64,000 nt of DNA from Rhabditoides inermis (GCA_963966185.1 CAWZYM010000408.1:353501-417500), one strand, 5' to 3'. Shown: positions 1 through 12,329, numbered from the stretch's first letter. The notes: a model not told the origin generated them from the sequence alone. Made by a program: numbers and translations.

Positions 1-745
1 TTACTGATCTACTGATAGAATTTGACCGCGGAGGCGCGCGAAGCGTGCCGGAGCGCCTCCTATGTGCATCCGAGAGAGTGAAATATCAGAGAGTCGGAGA
101 GAATGCATATCAGTAACAGTGATCAATATATTCTTATTATTACTGATCTACTGATAGAATTTGACCGCGGAGGCGCGCGAAGCGTGCCGGAGCGCCCTCC
201 ACGTGCATACGAGAGAGTGAAATGTCAGAGAGTCGGAGAGAATGCATATCAGTAACAGTGATCAATGTATTATTATTATAATTACTGATCAACTGATCGG
301 CTTTGACCGCGGAGGCGCGCGGAGCGCTTTCTCTGTGCATACAAGAAAGTGAACGAGAGTAAAATATCAGAGAGTCGGAGAAAATGAAAATCAGTAACAG
401 TGATCAATATATTCTTAGTGTTACTGATCTACTGATATACTTTTGATCGCGGAGGCGCGCGAAGCGTGCCGGAGCGCCCTCTAAGTGCATACAAGAGAGT
501 AAAAGATAATAGAGTAGGAGAGAATGCATATCAGTATCAGTGATTAATATATTATTATAATTACTGATCTACTGATCGACTTTGACCGCGGAGGGTCCCG
601 GAGCGCTTTCTATGTGCATACAAGAAAGTGAAAGATCAGAGAGTAGGAGAAAATGCATATCAGTAGCAGTGATCAATATATTCCTATTATTACTGATCTA
701 CTGATAGGCTTTGACCGCGAAGGCGTGCCGGAGCGCCTTCTATGA
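1..745 (+). repeat. 140-bp satellite array
   Basis: About five monomers. Each contains CTACTGATxxxxTTTGACCGCGGAGG, a GC-rich stretch GGCGCGC-GAA-GCGTGCC, then GGAGCGCC, TGTGCATACGA, and an AT-rich part with CAGTAxCAGTGATCAAT. The monomers carry several substitutions and small deletions, for example a shortened GC block near 592, so this array is older or more diverged than those at 9-11 kb and 19-20 kb. Confidence 0.9.
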
Positions 746-996
746 GTATAGTAAATATATTATTTGTACAAAAGCAGTAACTATCAACCAGATACTGATA
801 GACTGTGACACTTTTCTAAATAATTAAAATTACTGAAAATTAAAAAAATAAGACAATGAATAAAGATCAGTCATCTACTGGAAGACTAACAACAGCACTT
901 CTAGCACAGCTCCTATTAGCACTTCCAGAGCACATATCAAGTCAATCTATATATCAATCGATAGATAATTTTCTCCTCTATTTTATACCTATATTT

Positions 997-1017
997 CTAG
1001 CGCGCAAAGCGCGCTAG
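997..1017. repeat. Terminal palindrome of F1 unit, AAA-loop variant
   Basis: Perfect 9-bp arms (CTAGCGCGC / GCGCGCTAG) around a 3-base loop. The same 21-bp palindrome with a GAA loop ends at 4826, 14353, 17469, 21318, 24722, 27455, 29875, 32843, 38569, 41316, 43962, 47084, 49838, 53154 and 60949. I treat these as the 3' ends of Helitron-like units because the sequence after them changes family or restarts the core. Confidence 0.85.
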
Positions 1018-1912
1018 TCGGGTGTAAGTGTAAAATGCCCTATGGTTTCCGCACTTTTTGTCCGTCCGTCCATCGCTCTACCGCGCCACCCACTAATCCT
1101 ATCTAGCCAAACGTGACATCGATCCGATGGTCTCGGTCCCGAGATGCAGGATTCCAATTTTCAGCCCTTTATCTCTCATATCCGCGGAGCTATGAGCCTT
1201 AAAGAAAATTCGACGAAATAGCGCGTAATCAGAGAGCGTCAGACAGAAAAAAGAGCGAAATAGTGTGTCAGATGAAGAGACGGTTAGGTCGTTGAGCGGT
1301 TGCATCGAGTAGGCCTTACAAGAACGAGTACTGCGAATCGCAGACTTCAGCTATCGAAAAACGGTTTCGACGTCACTCCTCTACACTCCCTCACCTACAA
1401 ATTGGCCCGTAATCTTTTTATAACTCTTCCTGGTTTCTTTTCACGAAGTGATTTAATCGAGGCGAGGCGACACCAAACAGTTGTCGCGGCGCGGGCTGTT
1501 CAAGAAAACTAGGCAACCGTGTCAGATCTCCCTTTACTACAACATGCAAATAGGTGGCCACTACACTTCTACCAAAATTTGCATCTTTTTGTGACCTCTG
1601 ACGCCCGCTATCAATTAAATTCCTCTAATCGACGCCACTTTATTGCCCCGCGACGAGAGAGTGTGGCGAGGTGAGAGTGCGCCAGCTGCCAGTCTGTTTG
1701 ATGTCAGAGAAAAAGACAGTCAATTGTGCAAATGAGCAAGAACATCACCACGCACTACGAAACAGCTCACCACACTCCAACAAACTGTGCAAATTTTATT
1801 TTCTGAGCACATACAATAAAACATTACTAAATTCACTAACGACATTCTATATTCAATCAGAGAAGTGAGGCGAGGCGAAATATACGTAACCTCTTTTTCG
1901 CATCCTTTTTTC

Positions 1913-1915
<3 letters not shown>

Positions 1916-1952
<37 letters not shown>

Positions 1953-2015
1953 TACTTTATCTCTCTCTTTCTCTCTCTTTGTTTATTCTCTCTCTCTTTT
2001 CGTCTCTCTCTTTTC

Positions 2016-2061
<46 letters not shown>

Positions 2062-2222
2062 CTTGCTCTTTTCCGTATCTCTCTCTCTCGCTCGCTCGCT
2101 CGCTCGCTCTCTTTCTCTCTCCCTATCCCCTCTCTTGCTCTATTTCTCTCTCTTATATTTTATGAACTTCTACTTGCATCTAAATTAAATAATAATTGTC
2201 AACCAGCTGCACATCTCACTCT

Positions 2223-2272
<50 letters not shown>
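1916..2272 (+). repeat. (TC)n tracts
   Basis: Two runs of pyrimidine dinucleotide repeats, 1916-2137 and 2222-2272, with occasional TTTT, CG and (CTCG)n interruptions (near 2089-2108). They are separated by a short unique linker containing AATAATTGTCAACCAGCTGC, which recurs between (TC)n tracts in other units. Confidence 0.95.
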
Positions 2273-2273
<1 letters not shown>

Positions 2274-2284
2274 ATTTTATAATA

Positions 2285-3553
2285 TTTCACCGCGGAGTGT
2301 GCCGGAGCGCCCTTTATGTGCATACGAAAGAGTAAAAGATCAGAGAGTAGGAGAGAATGCATATCAGTATCAGTGATCAATAATTACTGATCTACTGATA
2401 TACTTTGACCGCGGAGGCGCGCTTTCTATGTGCATACGAGAAAGTGAACGATCAGAGAGTCGGAGAAAATGCATATCAGTAGCAGTGATCAATATATTCT
2501 TATTATCGCTGATCTACTGATAGACTTTGACCGCGGAGGCGCGCGAAGCGTGCCGAAACGCTTTCTATGTGCATACGAGAAAGTGAACGATAAGAGAGTC
2601 GGAGAAAATGCATATCAGTAGCAGTGGTCAATATATTCTTATTATTACTAATCTACTGATCGGCTTTGACCGCGGAGGCGCGCGAAGCGTGCCGAAGCGC
2701 TTTCTATGTGCATACGAGAAAATGAACGATCAGAGAGTCGGAGAGAATGCATATCAGTATCAGTGATCAGTATATTATTATAACTACTGATCTACTGATC
2801 AGCTTTGACCGCGGAGGGGCGCGAAGCGTGCCGAAGCGCTTTCTATGTGCATACGAGAGAGTGAAATATCAGAGAGTAAGTAGGAGAAAATGCATATCAG
2901 TAGCAGTGATCAAAATATACTTATTTTTACTGATCTACTGATCGACTTTGACCGCGGAGGCGCGCGGAGCGTGCCGGAGCGCTTTCTATGTGCATACGAG
3001 AAAGTGAACGATCAGAGAGTCGGAGAAAATTCATATCAGTAGCAGTGATCAAAATATTCTTATTTTTACTGATATACTGATATACTTTGACCGCGGAGGC
3101 GCGCGAAGCGTGCCGGAACGCTTTCTATGTGCATACGAGAAAGTGAACGATCAGAGAGTCGGAGAAAATGCATATCAGTAGCAGTGATCAAAATATACTT
3201 GTTTTTACTGATCTACTGATATACTTTGACCGCGGAGGCGCGCGGAGCGTGCCGGAGCGCTTTCTATGTGCATACGAGAAAGTGAACGATCAGAGAGTCG
3301 GAGAAAATGCATATCAGTATCAGTGATCATTGTTTTTATTATGAATACTGATCTACTCATCGGCTTTGACCGCGGAGGCGCGCGAAGCGTGCCGGAGCGC
3401 CCTCTATGTGCATAAGAAAAAGTAATAAAAAATCAAAGTATCGGAGAAAATGCATATCAGTATCAGTGACCGAAATATTATTATTTTATTACTGATATAC
3501 TGATAGGCGTTCACCGCGGAGGCGTGCGAAGCGTGCCGGAGCGCCTTTTCATG
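2285..3553 (+). repeat. 140-bp satellite array
   Basis: About nine monomers joined to the upstream (TC)n tract through TTTTATAATATTTCACCGCGGAG. Several monomers share AGAAAGTGAACGATCAGAGAG, a subtype also dominant at 9-11 kb. The last monomer runs directly into the (GA)n tract. Confidence 0.9.
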
Positions 3554-3555
3554 TA

Positions 3556-3556
3556 G

Positions 3557-3587
<31 letters not shown>

Positions 3588-3672
3588 AGAAAGAAAAAGA
3601 GAGAAAGAGAAAGAGAGAGGGAGAGAGAGGGAGAGAGAGAGGGAGAGAGAAGGAGAGAGAGAGGGAGAGAGA
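3556..3672 (+). repeat. (GA)n tract
   Basis: Purine tract of GA, GGGAGA and AAGA repeats. It sits on the same strand as the upstream (TC)n tracts and is their complement. Confidence 0.95.
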
Positions 3673-3981
3673 TCAGAGAAACGGCGAAACGGAAAGTGTA
3701 GATCAGTGATTAACATAATTATCACTCATATACTGATAGTCTTCGGGTGCGTGCCAGTCTGTCTGCTGGCAGAGAAAGAGACAGTAAATTGTGCAAATGA
3801 GCGAGAACAGCACCATGCACTACAATACAGCTCACCACACTCCACAAACTGTGCAAATTTTATTGTCTGAGCACATACAATAAAACATTACTATATGCAC
3901 TCACGTCATTCAATATTCAATCAGGGAAGTGAGGCGAGGCGAAATAGTATGTAACCTCCTTTTCTCATCCGTCTCTTTTTC

Positions 3982-3984
<3 letters not shown>

Positions 3985-4070
<86 letters not shown>

Positions 4071-4079
4071 CCTCTCTCC

Positions 4080-4134
<55 letters not shown>

Positions 4135-4170
4135 GTCTTTCTCTCTCTCTCTCTCGCTCTCTCTCTCCCT
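3985..4170 (+). repeat. (TC)n tract
   Basis: Nearly uninterrupted pyrimidine tract including a (TTTCTC)n section near 4031-4060. It follows the partial second core of unit 1. Confidence 0.95.
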
Positions 4171-6439
4171 CTCTTGATTTTATAATGAAAGACCAGTGAT
4201 AACTATAAATTATATGTTTGTATCTCTAATAAACAAAAATTGTCAACCAGCTTCTGATAGGCTTTACCGCGGAGTGTGCCGGAGCGCCTCCTATGTGCAT
4301 CCGAGAGAGTGAAATATCAGAGAGTCGGAGAGAATCCATATCAGTAACAGTGATCAATATATTCTTATTATTACTGATCTACTGATAGACTTTGACCGCG
4401 GAGGCGCGCGAAGTGTGCCGGAGCGCCTTCTAGAGCAAAGGAGAGAGAGAGAGAAAGAGAGAGAAGCGAAGAAACGGAAAAAGTAGTTTAGTAATAACAT
4501 ATTTAACACTCATATACCGATAGTCTTCGGCTGCATCTCGGAGCGCCTTCTCTGAGCATAGGTAAGATAATATCAGTCGAGAATCGAAAATTATGAACTA
4601 GCTACTGTTAGACATTAACACTGTTCAAACATTTGATAATACTGTGTTTCAAAATTAAGGAAATATAATAAAGATCACTCATTTTTAGAAGGCTCTGACA
4701 ACAGCACTTCTAGCACAGCTCCTAATAGCACTTCCAGAGCACATATCAAGTCAATCTATATATCAATCGATAGATAATTTTCTCCTCTATTTTCTACCTA
4801 TATTTCTAGCGCGCGAAGCGCGCTAGAAATGCACTAGAAAGAAGGCGCTCCGTGTCAATAAGGCCATTCATCCAGCATTGATGATCCATTCTCTGCACAC
4901 ACCAGCCATATTACTCCTAGAACACTCTCCCGTTCCCCCATTGAGACTAATATTTACTATGGTGTGTGTCTGTCCGTCATTCTTTCCGGAGAGATATCTC
5001 TTTTCAAAGTGAAGCCTATTAGCTGTTTTCTTCTAGAAAGTTTCTTCAATACCTGAGAACGCAAAATTCCAAATATATCGTCAATAGCGATCTTCTGATC
5101 ATAGTTATCACCTAATCTCTTAACTATGGAGACAATTTTCAAAATGCTTCGAATCAAACGGAACTTGGTGGGAAGGTGAATCGACCTAGAAAAAATCGAT
5201 AGCCGCGATACCAGCTGGCTGTGACCTCATCTTCATGCCCTAATAGGCGAATGTACCCAAAATGCACCCAAAATTCATGATCTTCGATTTCTATAAAAAT
5301 TGAATAGAAGATAGATTACGTAAAAGAGAGTATAGAAACTTGCTTCATTTTTCGAAAAGTCGCGAAATAAAGCAAATATGATCGACTTTTCGTACAGGCG
5401 ATATAGAGTGTCCAATTTGTATACTTAAGCTTTTATGGGCATATAAGCCCTACTGTCAAAATTTCAGAACGATCGGACTTTATCTTCATATGATATTAGA
5501 TCATTTTTGAGCGCGCGCTACTTGCTGGGGTCGCGCCCTCCGGGTTGCTCGCTACCAGCCGCGAGGTCAACAGATCAATACCAATTAGTTGGTATTCGCA
5601 TCTACTGACCCATATCCACAAAGTGGTGCGTTTGTTCATTAGAAATACGTGTAAATAAAATCAATAATAGATTGATTCAGTTGAAAAAGACAAAATTTCT
5701 AGCTTCAACGCATGACTTCAACGAAACGAAGAGTTGAAGGTTGGAAAAGACAAGGAAAGTTTGGCAAGACGAGTTCAGTCGTTATATAATAGTTTGTAAA
5801 GATCAAACAAACTTCAAACGTTATCAAGCTACTTCAAACATGCGCACAACACTTAGGGCGCGCCCACCGGCGTATTTTCTCTCAGCCGTGGCAACGAGGT
5901 CATTGTTTGTGTATTATAGAAATATGGATTGAAAACAGTGACTGATCGGGTACATAGTGTTGTAGCAAAAACTTTCATTGTCATACTCTTTCACACTACT
6001 TCTACAGCAAGCGTAGATTATGCGAGGGGCGTGCCAGCCGGCGTGCTTTCTGTCAGCCGTCGCATGAAAATGTCACTGCATTGTAGACATATATTTCTTC
6101 TTTCGTTTTTTTGTTAATAGAACATTGTTTTATCGAGACTGTTATATGCTCTCGTTATTACTGAAAAACGCGTTGTCTTTTGAGCAGTTCAGTAAAGAAT
6201 GGAAGTGAGGTGAGGTGAGCATCAAGTGCAAGACTCAATTCAAATAACGAAGACTGTGATTAAATAATGAATGATTTCTGTAATTGATGTTGATTCATAA
6301 TTTTTTACATTATTTGCTACCCCGCTTCGTTCTCGAGCGCAAATAACATTTGATGTAATACTTGCTTACTCTAGCGACAAAAAACAGAATGTGAGAACAT
6401 TGTACAATTTGAGAGTGAGAGTGGTAATAGTGCTGTATC

Positions 6440-7800
6440 TAGAAAATTGTTTTCACCGCCGCGGAGACGTGAGAGTAGACAGAAGTGACCATATAACTGT
6501 TTCTAGAAAAGTGTTATGATCGATGCAAAGACGTGAGAGTAGAGAGAAGAGAGCATAGAACTGCTTCTAGAAAAGTGACGTGATCGATGCGGAGACGTGA
6601 GAGTAGAGAGAAGAGAGCATAGAACTGCTTCTAGAAAAGTGACGTGATCGATGCGGAGACGTGAGAGTAGAGAGAAGCGAGCATAGAACTGTTTCTAAAA
6701 AAATTGTTGTGCCCGATGCGAAGACGTGAGAGTAGAGATAAGAGAGCATAGAACTGCTTCTAGAAAAGTGACGTGATCGATGCGGAGACGTGAGAGTAGA
6801 GAGAAGAGAGCATGGAACTGTTTCTAGAAAAGTGTTGTGCCCGATGCGGAGACGTGAGAGTAGACAGATGAGAGCATAGAACTGCTTCTAGAAAAGTGAT
6901 GTGATCGATGCGGAGACGTGAGAGTAGGGAGAAGAGAGCATGGAACTGTTTCTAGAAAAGTGTTGTGCCCGATGCGGAGACGTGAGAGTAGACAGATGAG
7001 AGCATAGAACTGCTTCTAGAAAAGTGATGTGATCGATGCGGAGACGTGAGAGTAGGGAGAAGAGAGCATGGAACTGTTTCTAGAAAAGTGTTGTGCCCGA
7101 TGCGGAGACGTGAGAGTAGACAGATGAGAGCATAGAACTGCTTCTAGAAAAGTGATGTGATCGATGCGGATACTTGAGAGTAGACAGATGAGAGCATAGA
7201 ACTGCTTCTAGAAAAGTGACGTGATCGATGCGGAGACGTGAGAGTAGAGAGAAGAGAGCATACAACTGTTTCTAGAAAAGTGTTGTGCCCGATGCGGAGA
7301 CGTGAGAGTAGAGAGAAGAGAGCATAGAACTGCTTCTCGAAAAGTGATGTGATCGATGCGGATACTTGAGAGTAGACAGATGAGAGCATAGAACTGCTTC
7401 TAGAAAAGTGACGTGATCGGTGCGGAGACGTGAGAGTAGAGAGAAGAGAGCATATAACTGTTTCTAGAAAAGTATTGTGCCCGATGCGGAGACGTGAGAG
7501 TAGACAGATGAGAGCATATAACTGTTTCTAGAAAAGTATTGTGCCCGATGCGGAGACGTGAGAGTAGACAGATGAGAGCATAGAACTGCTTCTAGAAAAG
7601 TGTTGTGATCGATGCGGATACTTGAGAGTTGACAGAAGATACGTTCGAACTGTCTCTAGAAAATTGTCGTGACAGCAGCGAAGACGTGAAATTAGACAGA
7701 AGAGACCACGAAACTGTCTCTAGAAAGTTGTCGTGACAGCAGCGAAGACGTGAAAGTATACAGAAAAGACCATAATACTGTCTCTAGAAAAATTCTGTGA
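6440..7800 (+). repeat. 64-bp minisatellite
   Basis: About 21 monomers of 64 bp, with a shared body: CTGxTTCTAGAAAAGTG, GATCGATGCGGAGACGTGAG, AGTAGAGAGAAGAGAGCAT. Two variants (GTGATCGATGCGG and GTGCCCGATGCGG) often alternate. The edges (about 6440-6540 and 7620-7800) are the most diverged, and the centre (6540-7600) is homogeneous, as expected from unequal exchange. Degenerate relatives with GTCTCTAGAAAGTTG occur at 62190-62560. Confidence 0.9.
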
Positions 7801-7826
7801 CCGCAGCGGAGACGTGAGAGGAGACG

Positions 7827-7829
7827 AGG

Positions 7830-7862
<33 letters not shown>

Positions 7863-8010
7863 GGAGAGAGAGAGAGAACGGGGGAGAGAGAAAAGAAAGA
7901 GAGAACGAGAGGGAAAGAGAGTGTATATAGGTAAAAATAAGGAAAGTGAGAAAGAAGAAAGATAGAGAAAGTAGGAGAGAGAAAGTAAGAAAGACAGAAA
8001 GAGAAAGAGA
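7827..8010 (+). repeat. GA-rich tract
   Basis: Purine-rich, mostly (GA)n and (GAAA)n with short interruptions such as GTGTATATAGG near 7920. It lies just before the terminal hairpin of the F2 copy. Confidence 0.9.
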
Positions 8011-8103
8011 TACATAGACCTTTCACATGGATGTCTCTCCGTAAGAAGCAATAGAGAACAAGCCGCAAGATGAACTACTATTCAATTTTCTATTCTTGGA
8101 TAT

Positions 8104-8141
8104 CTAGTGCGGAGGCGCGCGAAAGCGCGCCGAAGCGCTAG
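8104..8141. repeat. Extended GC palindrome ending in CTAG
   Basis: CTAGTGCGGAGGCGCGC, loop GAAA, GCGCGCCGAAGCGCTAG. The arms pair with small mismatches. It occupies the place of the terminal palindrome and is followed directly by a core starting TCTGGTGTATG. Confidence 0.8.
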
Positions 8142-9026
8142 TCTGGTGTATGTGCAAAATGCCCTATGGTGTCTGTCCATACATCGCTCTACCGCGCCAG
8201 CCACTACTCCTATCTAGCCAAACGTGACATCGATCCGATGGTCTCGGTCCCGAGATGCAGGATTCCAATTTTCAGCTCGTTATCTCTCATATCCGCGGAG
8301 CTATAAGCTTCAGAAAGTCCGACGAAATAGCGCGTAATCAGAGAGAGTCAGACACAAAAGCGGCGAAATAGTGTGTCAGATGAAGAGACGGGTCACTGGC
8401 AAATCGGGTGCGGCGAGTAGACCTTACAAGAACGAGTACTGCGAATCGCAGACTTCAGCTATCGAAAAACGGTTTTCACGTCACTCCTCTAAACTCCCTC
8501 ACCTACAAATCTGCCCGTAATCTTTTTATAAATCTTCCTGGTTTCCTTTCACGAAGTGATTTAGTCGAGGCGAGGCGACACCAAACAGTTGTCGCGGGCT
8601 GTTCAAGAAAACTAGGCAAACGTGTAAGGTCTCCCTTTACTACAACATGCAAATAGGTGGCCACTACACTTCTACCAAAATTCGCATCTTTTTGTGACCT
8701 CTGACGCCTGCAATCAATTAAATTCCTCTAATCGACGTCGTTTTATTGCCCCGCGACGAGAGAGTGTGGCGAGGTGAGAGTGCGCCAGCTGCCAGTCTGT
8801 CTGATGTCAGAGAAAGAGACAGTCAATTGTGCAAATGAGCGAGAGTATCACCATGCACTACGAAACAGCTCACCACACTCCAACAAACTATTTTCTGAGC
8901 ACATACAATAAAACAATACTATATGCACTCACGTCATTCTATATTCAAAGATAGAAGTGAGGCGAGGCGAAATACTATGTAACCTCCTTTTCTCATCTCT
9001 CTCCTTTACTTATCCCTCTCTTCTCA

Positions 9027-9096
<70 letters not shown>

Positions 9097-9214
9097 CCTC
9101 TCTCCCTCTCTTCCTCTATCTCTCTCTTATATATTATGATTTTAGATTATTGATAACTATGAAGTCTACTGGGATCTAAAATAAATAATAATTGTCAACC
9201 AGCTGCTCATCCCA

Positions 9215-9267
<53 letters not shown>

Positions 9268-9359
9268 GCTCGCTTAAATTTTATAATATAAGACCAGTAA
9301 TAACTATAAAGTATATTTGTATCTCTAATAAATAAAAATTGTCAACCAGCTACTGATAG

Positions 9360-11557
9360 GCTTTTACCGCGGAGTGTGCCGGAGCGCCCTCTATGAGCAT
9401 ACGAGAGAGTGAAAGATCAGAGAGTAGGAGAGAATGCATATCAGTATCAGTGTTCAATATGTTATTATAATTACTGATCTACTGATATATTTTGACCGCG
9501 GAGGCGCGCGGAGCGTGCCGGAGCGCTTTCTATGTGCATACGAGAGAGTGAAAGATCAGAGAGTCGGAGAAAATTCATATCAGTAGCAGTGATCAATGCA
9601 TTCTTACTATTACTGATCTACTGATATATTTTGACCGCGGAGGCGCGCGGAGCGTGCCGGAGAGCTTTCTATGTGCATACGAGAGAGTGAAAGATCAGAG
9701 AGTCGGAGAAAATTCATATCAGTAGCAGTGATCAATGCATTCTTACTATTACTGATCTACTGATATATTTTGACCGCGGAGGCGCGCGAAGCGTGCCGGA
9801 GCGCTTTCTATGTGCATACGAGAAAGTGAACGATCAGAGAGTCGGAGAAAATTCATATCAGTAGCAGTGATCAATGCATTCTTATTATTACTAATCTACT
9901 GATATATTTTGACCGCGGAGGCGCGCGGAGCGTGCCGGAGCGCTTTCTATGTGCATACGAGAAAGTGAACGATCAGAGACTATGTGCATACGAGAGAAAG
10001 AAAGATCAGAGAGTCGGAGAAAATTCATATCAGTAGCAGTGATCAATGCATTCTTACTATTACTAATCTACTGATATATTTTGACCGCGGAGGCGCGCGG
10101 AGCGTGCCGGAGCGCTTTCTATGTGTATACGAGAAAGTGAACGATCAGAGAGTCGGAGAAAATTCATATCAGTAGCAGTGATCAATGCATTCTTACTATT
10201 ACTGATCTACTGATATATTTTGACCGCGGAGGCGCGCGGAGCGTGCCGGAGCGCTTTCTATGTGCATACGAGAGAGTGAAAGATCAGAGAGTCGGAGAAA
10301 ATTCATATCAGTAGCAGTGATCAATGCATTCTTACTATTACTGATCTACTGATATATTTTGACCGCGGAGGCGCGCGGAGCGTGCCGGAGCGCTTTCTAT
10401 GTGCATACGAGAAAGTGAACGATCAGAGAGTCGGAGAAAGTTCATATCAGTAGCAGTGATCAATGCATTCTTACTATTACTGATCTACTGATATATTTTG
10501 ACCGCGGAGGCGCGCGGAGCGTGCCGGAGCGCTTTCTATGTGCATACGAGAGAAAGAAAGATCAGAGAGTTGGAGAAAATTCATATCAGTAGCAGTGATC
10601 AATGCATTCTTACTATTACTGATCTACTGATATATTTTGACCGCGGAGGCGCGCGGAGCGTGCCGGAGCGCTTTCTATGTGCATACGAGAAAGTGAACGA
10701 TCAGAGAGTCGGAGAAAATTCATATCAGTAGCAGTGATCAATGCATTCTTACTATTACTGATCTACTGATAGAATTTGACCGCGGAGGCGCGCGGAGCGT
10801 GCCGGAGCGCTTTCTATGTGCATACGAGAGAAAGAAAGATCAGAGAGTCGGAGAAAATTCATATCAGTAGCAGTGATCAATGCATTCTTACTATTACTGA
10901 TCTACTGATATATTTTGACCGCGGAGGCGCGCGGAGCGTGCCGGAGCGCTTTCTATGTGCATACGAGAAAGTGAACGATCAGAGAATCGGAGAAAATTCA
11001 TATCAGTAGCAGTGATCAATGCATTCTTACTATTACTGATCTACTGATAGAATTTGACCGCGGAGGCGCGCGGAGCGTGCCGGAGCGCTTTCTATGTGCA
11101 TACAAGAGAAAGAAAGCTCAGAGAGTCGGAGAAAATTCATATCAGTAGCAGTGATCAATGCATTCTTACTATTACTAATCTACTGATATATTTTGACCGC
11201 GGAGGCGCGCGGAGCGTGCCGGAGCGCTTTCTATGTGTATACGAGAAAGTGAACGATCAGAGAGTCGGAGAAAATTCATATCAGTAGCAGTGATCAATGC
11301 ATTCTTACTATTACTGATCTACTGATATATTTTGACCGCGGAGGCGCGCGGAGCGTGCCGGAGCGCTTTCTATGTGCATACGAGAGAAAGAAAGATCAGA
11401 GAGTCGGAGAAAATTCATATCAGTAGCAGTGATCAATGCATTCTTACTATTACTGATCTACTGATATATTTTGACCGCGGAGGCGCGCGGAGCGTGCCGG
11501 AGCGCTTTCTATGTGCATACGAGAAAGTGAACGATCAGAGAGTCGGAGAAAATTCAT
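9360..11557 (+). repeat. 140-bp satellite array with 278-bp dimer structure
   Basis: About 16 highly similar monomers of 139-140 bp. From about 10490 two monomer types alternate: one with GAGAGAAAGAAAGATCAG and one with GAGAAAGTGAACGATCAG. The same phase recurs at 10498, 10776, 11054 and 11332, that is every 278 bp. A partial monomer duplication (GATCAGAGACTATGTGCATACG) lies near 9971. Confidence 0.92.
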
Positions 11558-11968
11558 TAGAGAGGGCGCGCCAGCGCCCTCTCGTTTGTACTGGATGTCC
11601 CCGCGCGCTAGAATGCTCAAAAACGACTTTTCCCGGATGAAGCACTTTTCCTCATTTTGAAGTGATTTCCACTGTTACATTGCATTCACATCTCTATTCG
11701 ATAGAGTTATAGAAAGTTGTATTGAGTTTGATTGAATTTGAAGCGAGATACGGAGAGTCCGCATTCGAGTGCGGATTGAGATTGGTGTCGGGCGGGCGGG
11801 CGGGCGGGCGGGCGGGCGGGCGTCGGACAATCGCTTTCGCCCCGCCCCCTCTGTGTGTGAGTGAGAGAGAGAGGCGAATAGCGGGTGCGCGTCGGTATCC
11901 TCGCAGCGAATCGCGAACGTGTATGAAAATATAATTTTGTGAAACAAAACTTAAGAAAAGGACAGATA

Positions 11969-12297
11969 TTATCTTTCAAAAGTACTTCCAAGTAAAAGTA
12001 GTTGGTTTGTACTGTTGTCTCAGTTGAGCAAAAGGACTGACATGTTTTCAATGGAGACATGTGCAAACAGGCTCTCAGCATTATTCGACGTGTTATGTTA
12101 CAACAGAAGTTGTGTTTTTAGATAATAACTGCATAACTTTGTAAACGCGTTCATTATAATATGGCCGCTTTGCACTGGTATGAGAGAGAGAGAGCCTGTT
12201 GGCACATGTCTCCATTGAAAACATGTCAGTCCTTTTGCTCAACTGAGACAACAGTACAAACCAACTACTTTTACTTGGAAGTACTTTTGAAAGATAA
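11969..12297. mobile_element. Palindromic MITE-like element E1
   Basis: Terminal inverted repeats of about 95 bp (11969 to about 12064 and 12204-12297), starting TTATCTTTCAAAAGTACTTC. The interior is about 140 bp. Both ends are flanked by TA, the target duplication expected of Tc1/mariner-type elements. There is no transposase. Confidence 0.75.
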
Positions 12298-12329
12298 TAT
12301 CAGTAGCAGTGATCAATGCATTCTTACTA

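Larger units (their letters stand above)
1..1017 (+). mobile_element. Left-edge partial F1 unit (satellite plus closing module)
   Basis: The 5' part lies outside the window. Positions 1-745 hold 140-bp satellite monomers. From about 746 the closing module begins with a 'gagtatagtaaatat' stretch, has the CAATCGATAGATAA segment near 955, and ends in a terminal palindrome at 997-1017. This copy has an AAA loop where other units have GAA. The next base pair is TC, the start of the following unit. Confidence 0.7.
1018..4826 (+). mobile_element. F1 Helitron-like unit 1
   Basis: Starts TCGGGTGTAAG after CTAG and ends at the palindrome 4806-4826. Core 1018 to about 1885 (subtype a, with TTGCATCGAGTAGGCC near 1302), (TC)n at 1916-2137 and 2222-2272, satellite 2285-3553, (GA)n 3556-3672. 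At about 3746 the closing-type sequence 'gatagtcttcgg' jumps into the last 200 bp of a core (GTGCGTGCCAGTCTGTCTG), followed by a second (TC)n tract 3985-4170, two satellite monomers and a closing module. The unit is therefore a fusion of two partial units. Unlike the others, its CTAG is followed by AAATGC and not by TC. Confidence 0.75.
4827..8141 (+). mobile_element. F2 Helitron-like element, copy 1
   Basis: Positions 4827 to about 4927 are a short stretch I do not recognise. From about 4928 (TCCCGTTCCC, then ACTAATATTTACTATGG) the sequence is clearly similar to 60950-62100, for example GATCTTCTGATCATAGTTATCACC near 5090 and near 61118. It continues to about 6250, then has a 64-bp minisatellite (6440-7800) and a GA-rich tract (7827-8010). 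It ends in an extended GC palindrome at 8104-8141 that begins and ends with CTAG and is followed by TC. No coding region is recognisable; the short open frames are not conserved with the second copy. Confidence 0.6.

Noticed and set aside
1865..2188. Ser/Leu-rich open frames over (TC)n tracts (also 3929, 12513, 18295, 25416, 47907)
   Set aside because: Low-complexity pyrimidine repeats lack stops in most frames; length is a by-product of composition.
10498..11640. Tandem 77-102 codon open frames in the 140-bp satellite
   Set aside because: The frame breaks at monomer boundaries of 139-140 bp, the same sequence gives overlapping frames on both strands, and there is no conserved start.
11675..12081. 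Open frames across the (GGGC)n tract in the composite insertion
   Set aside because: They depend on the simple repeat and on the E1 inverted repeat; no domain or splice sites support them.
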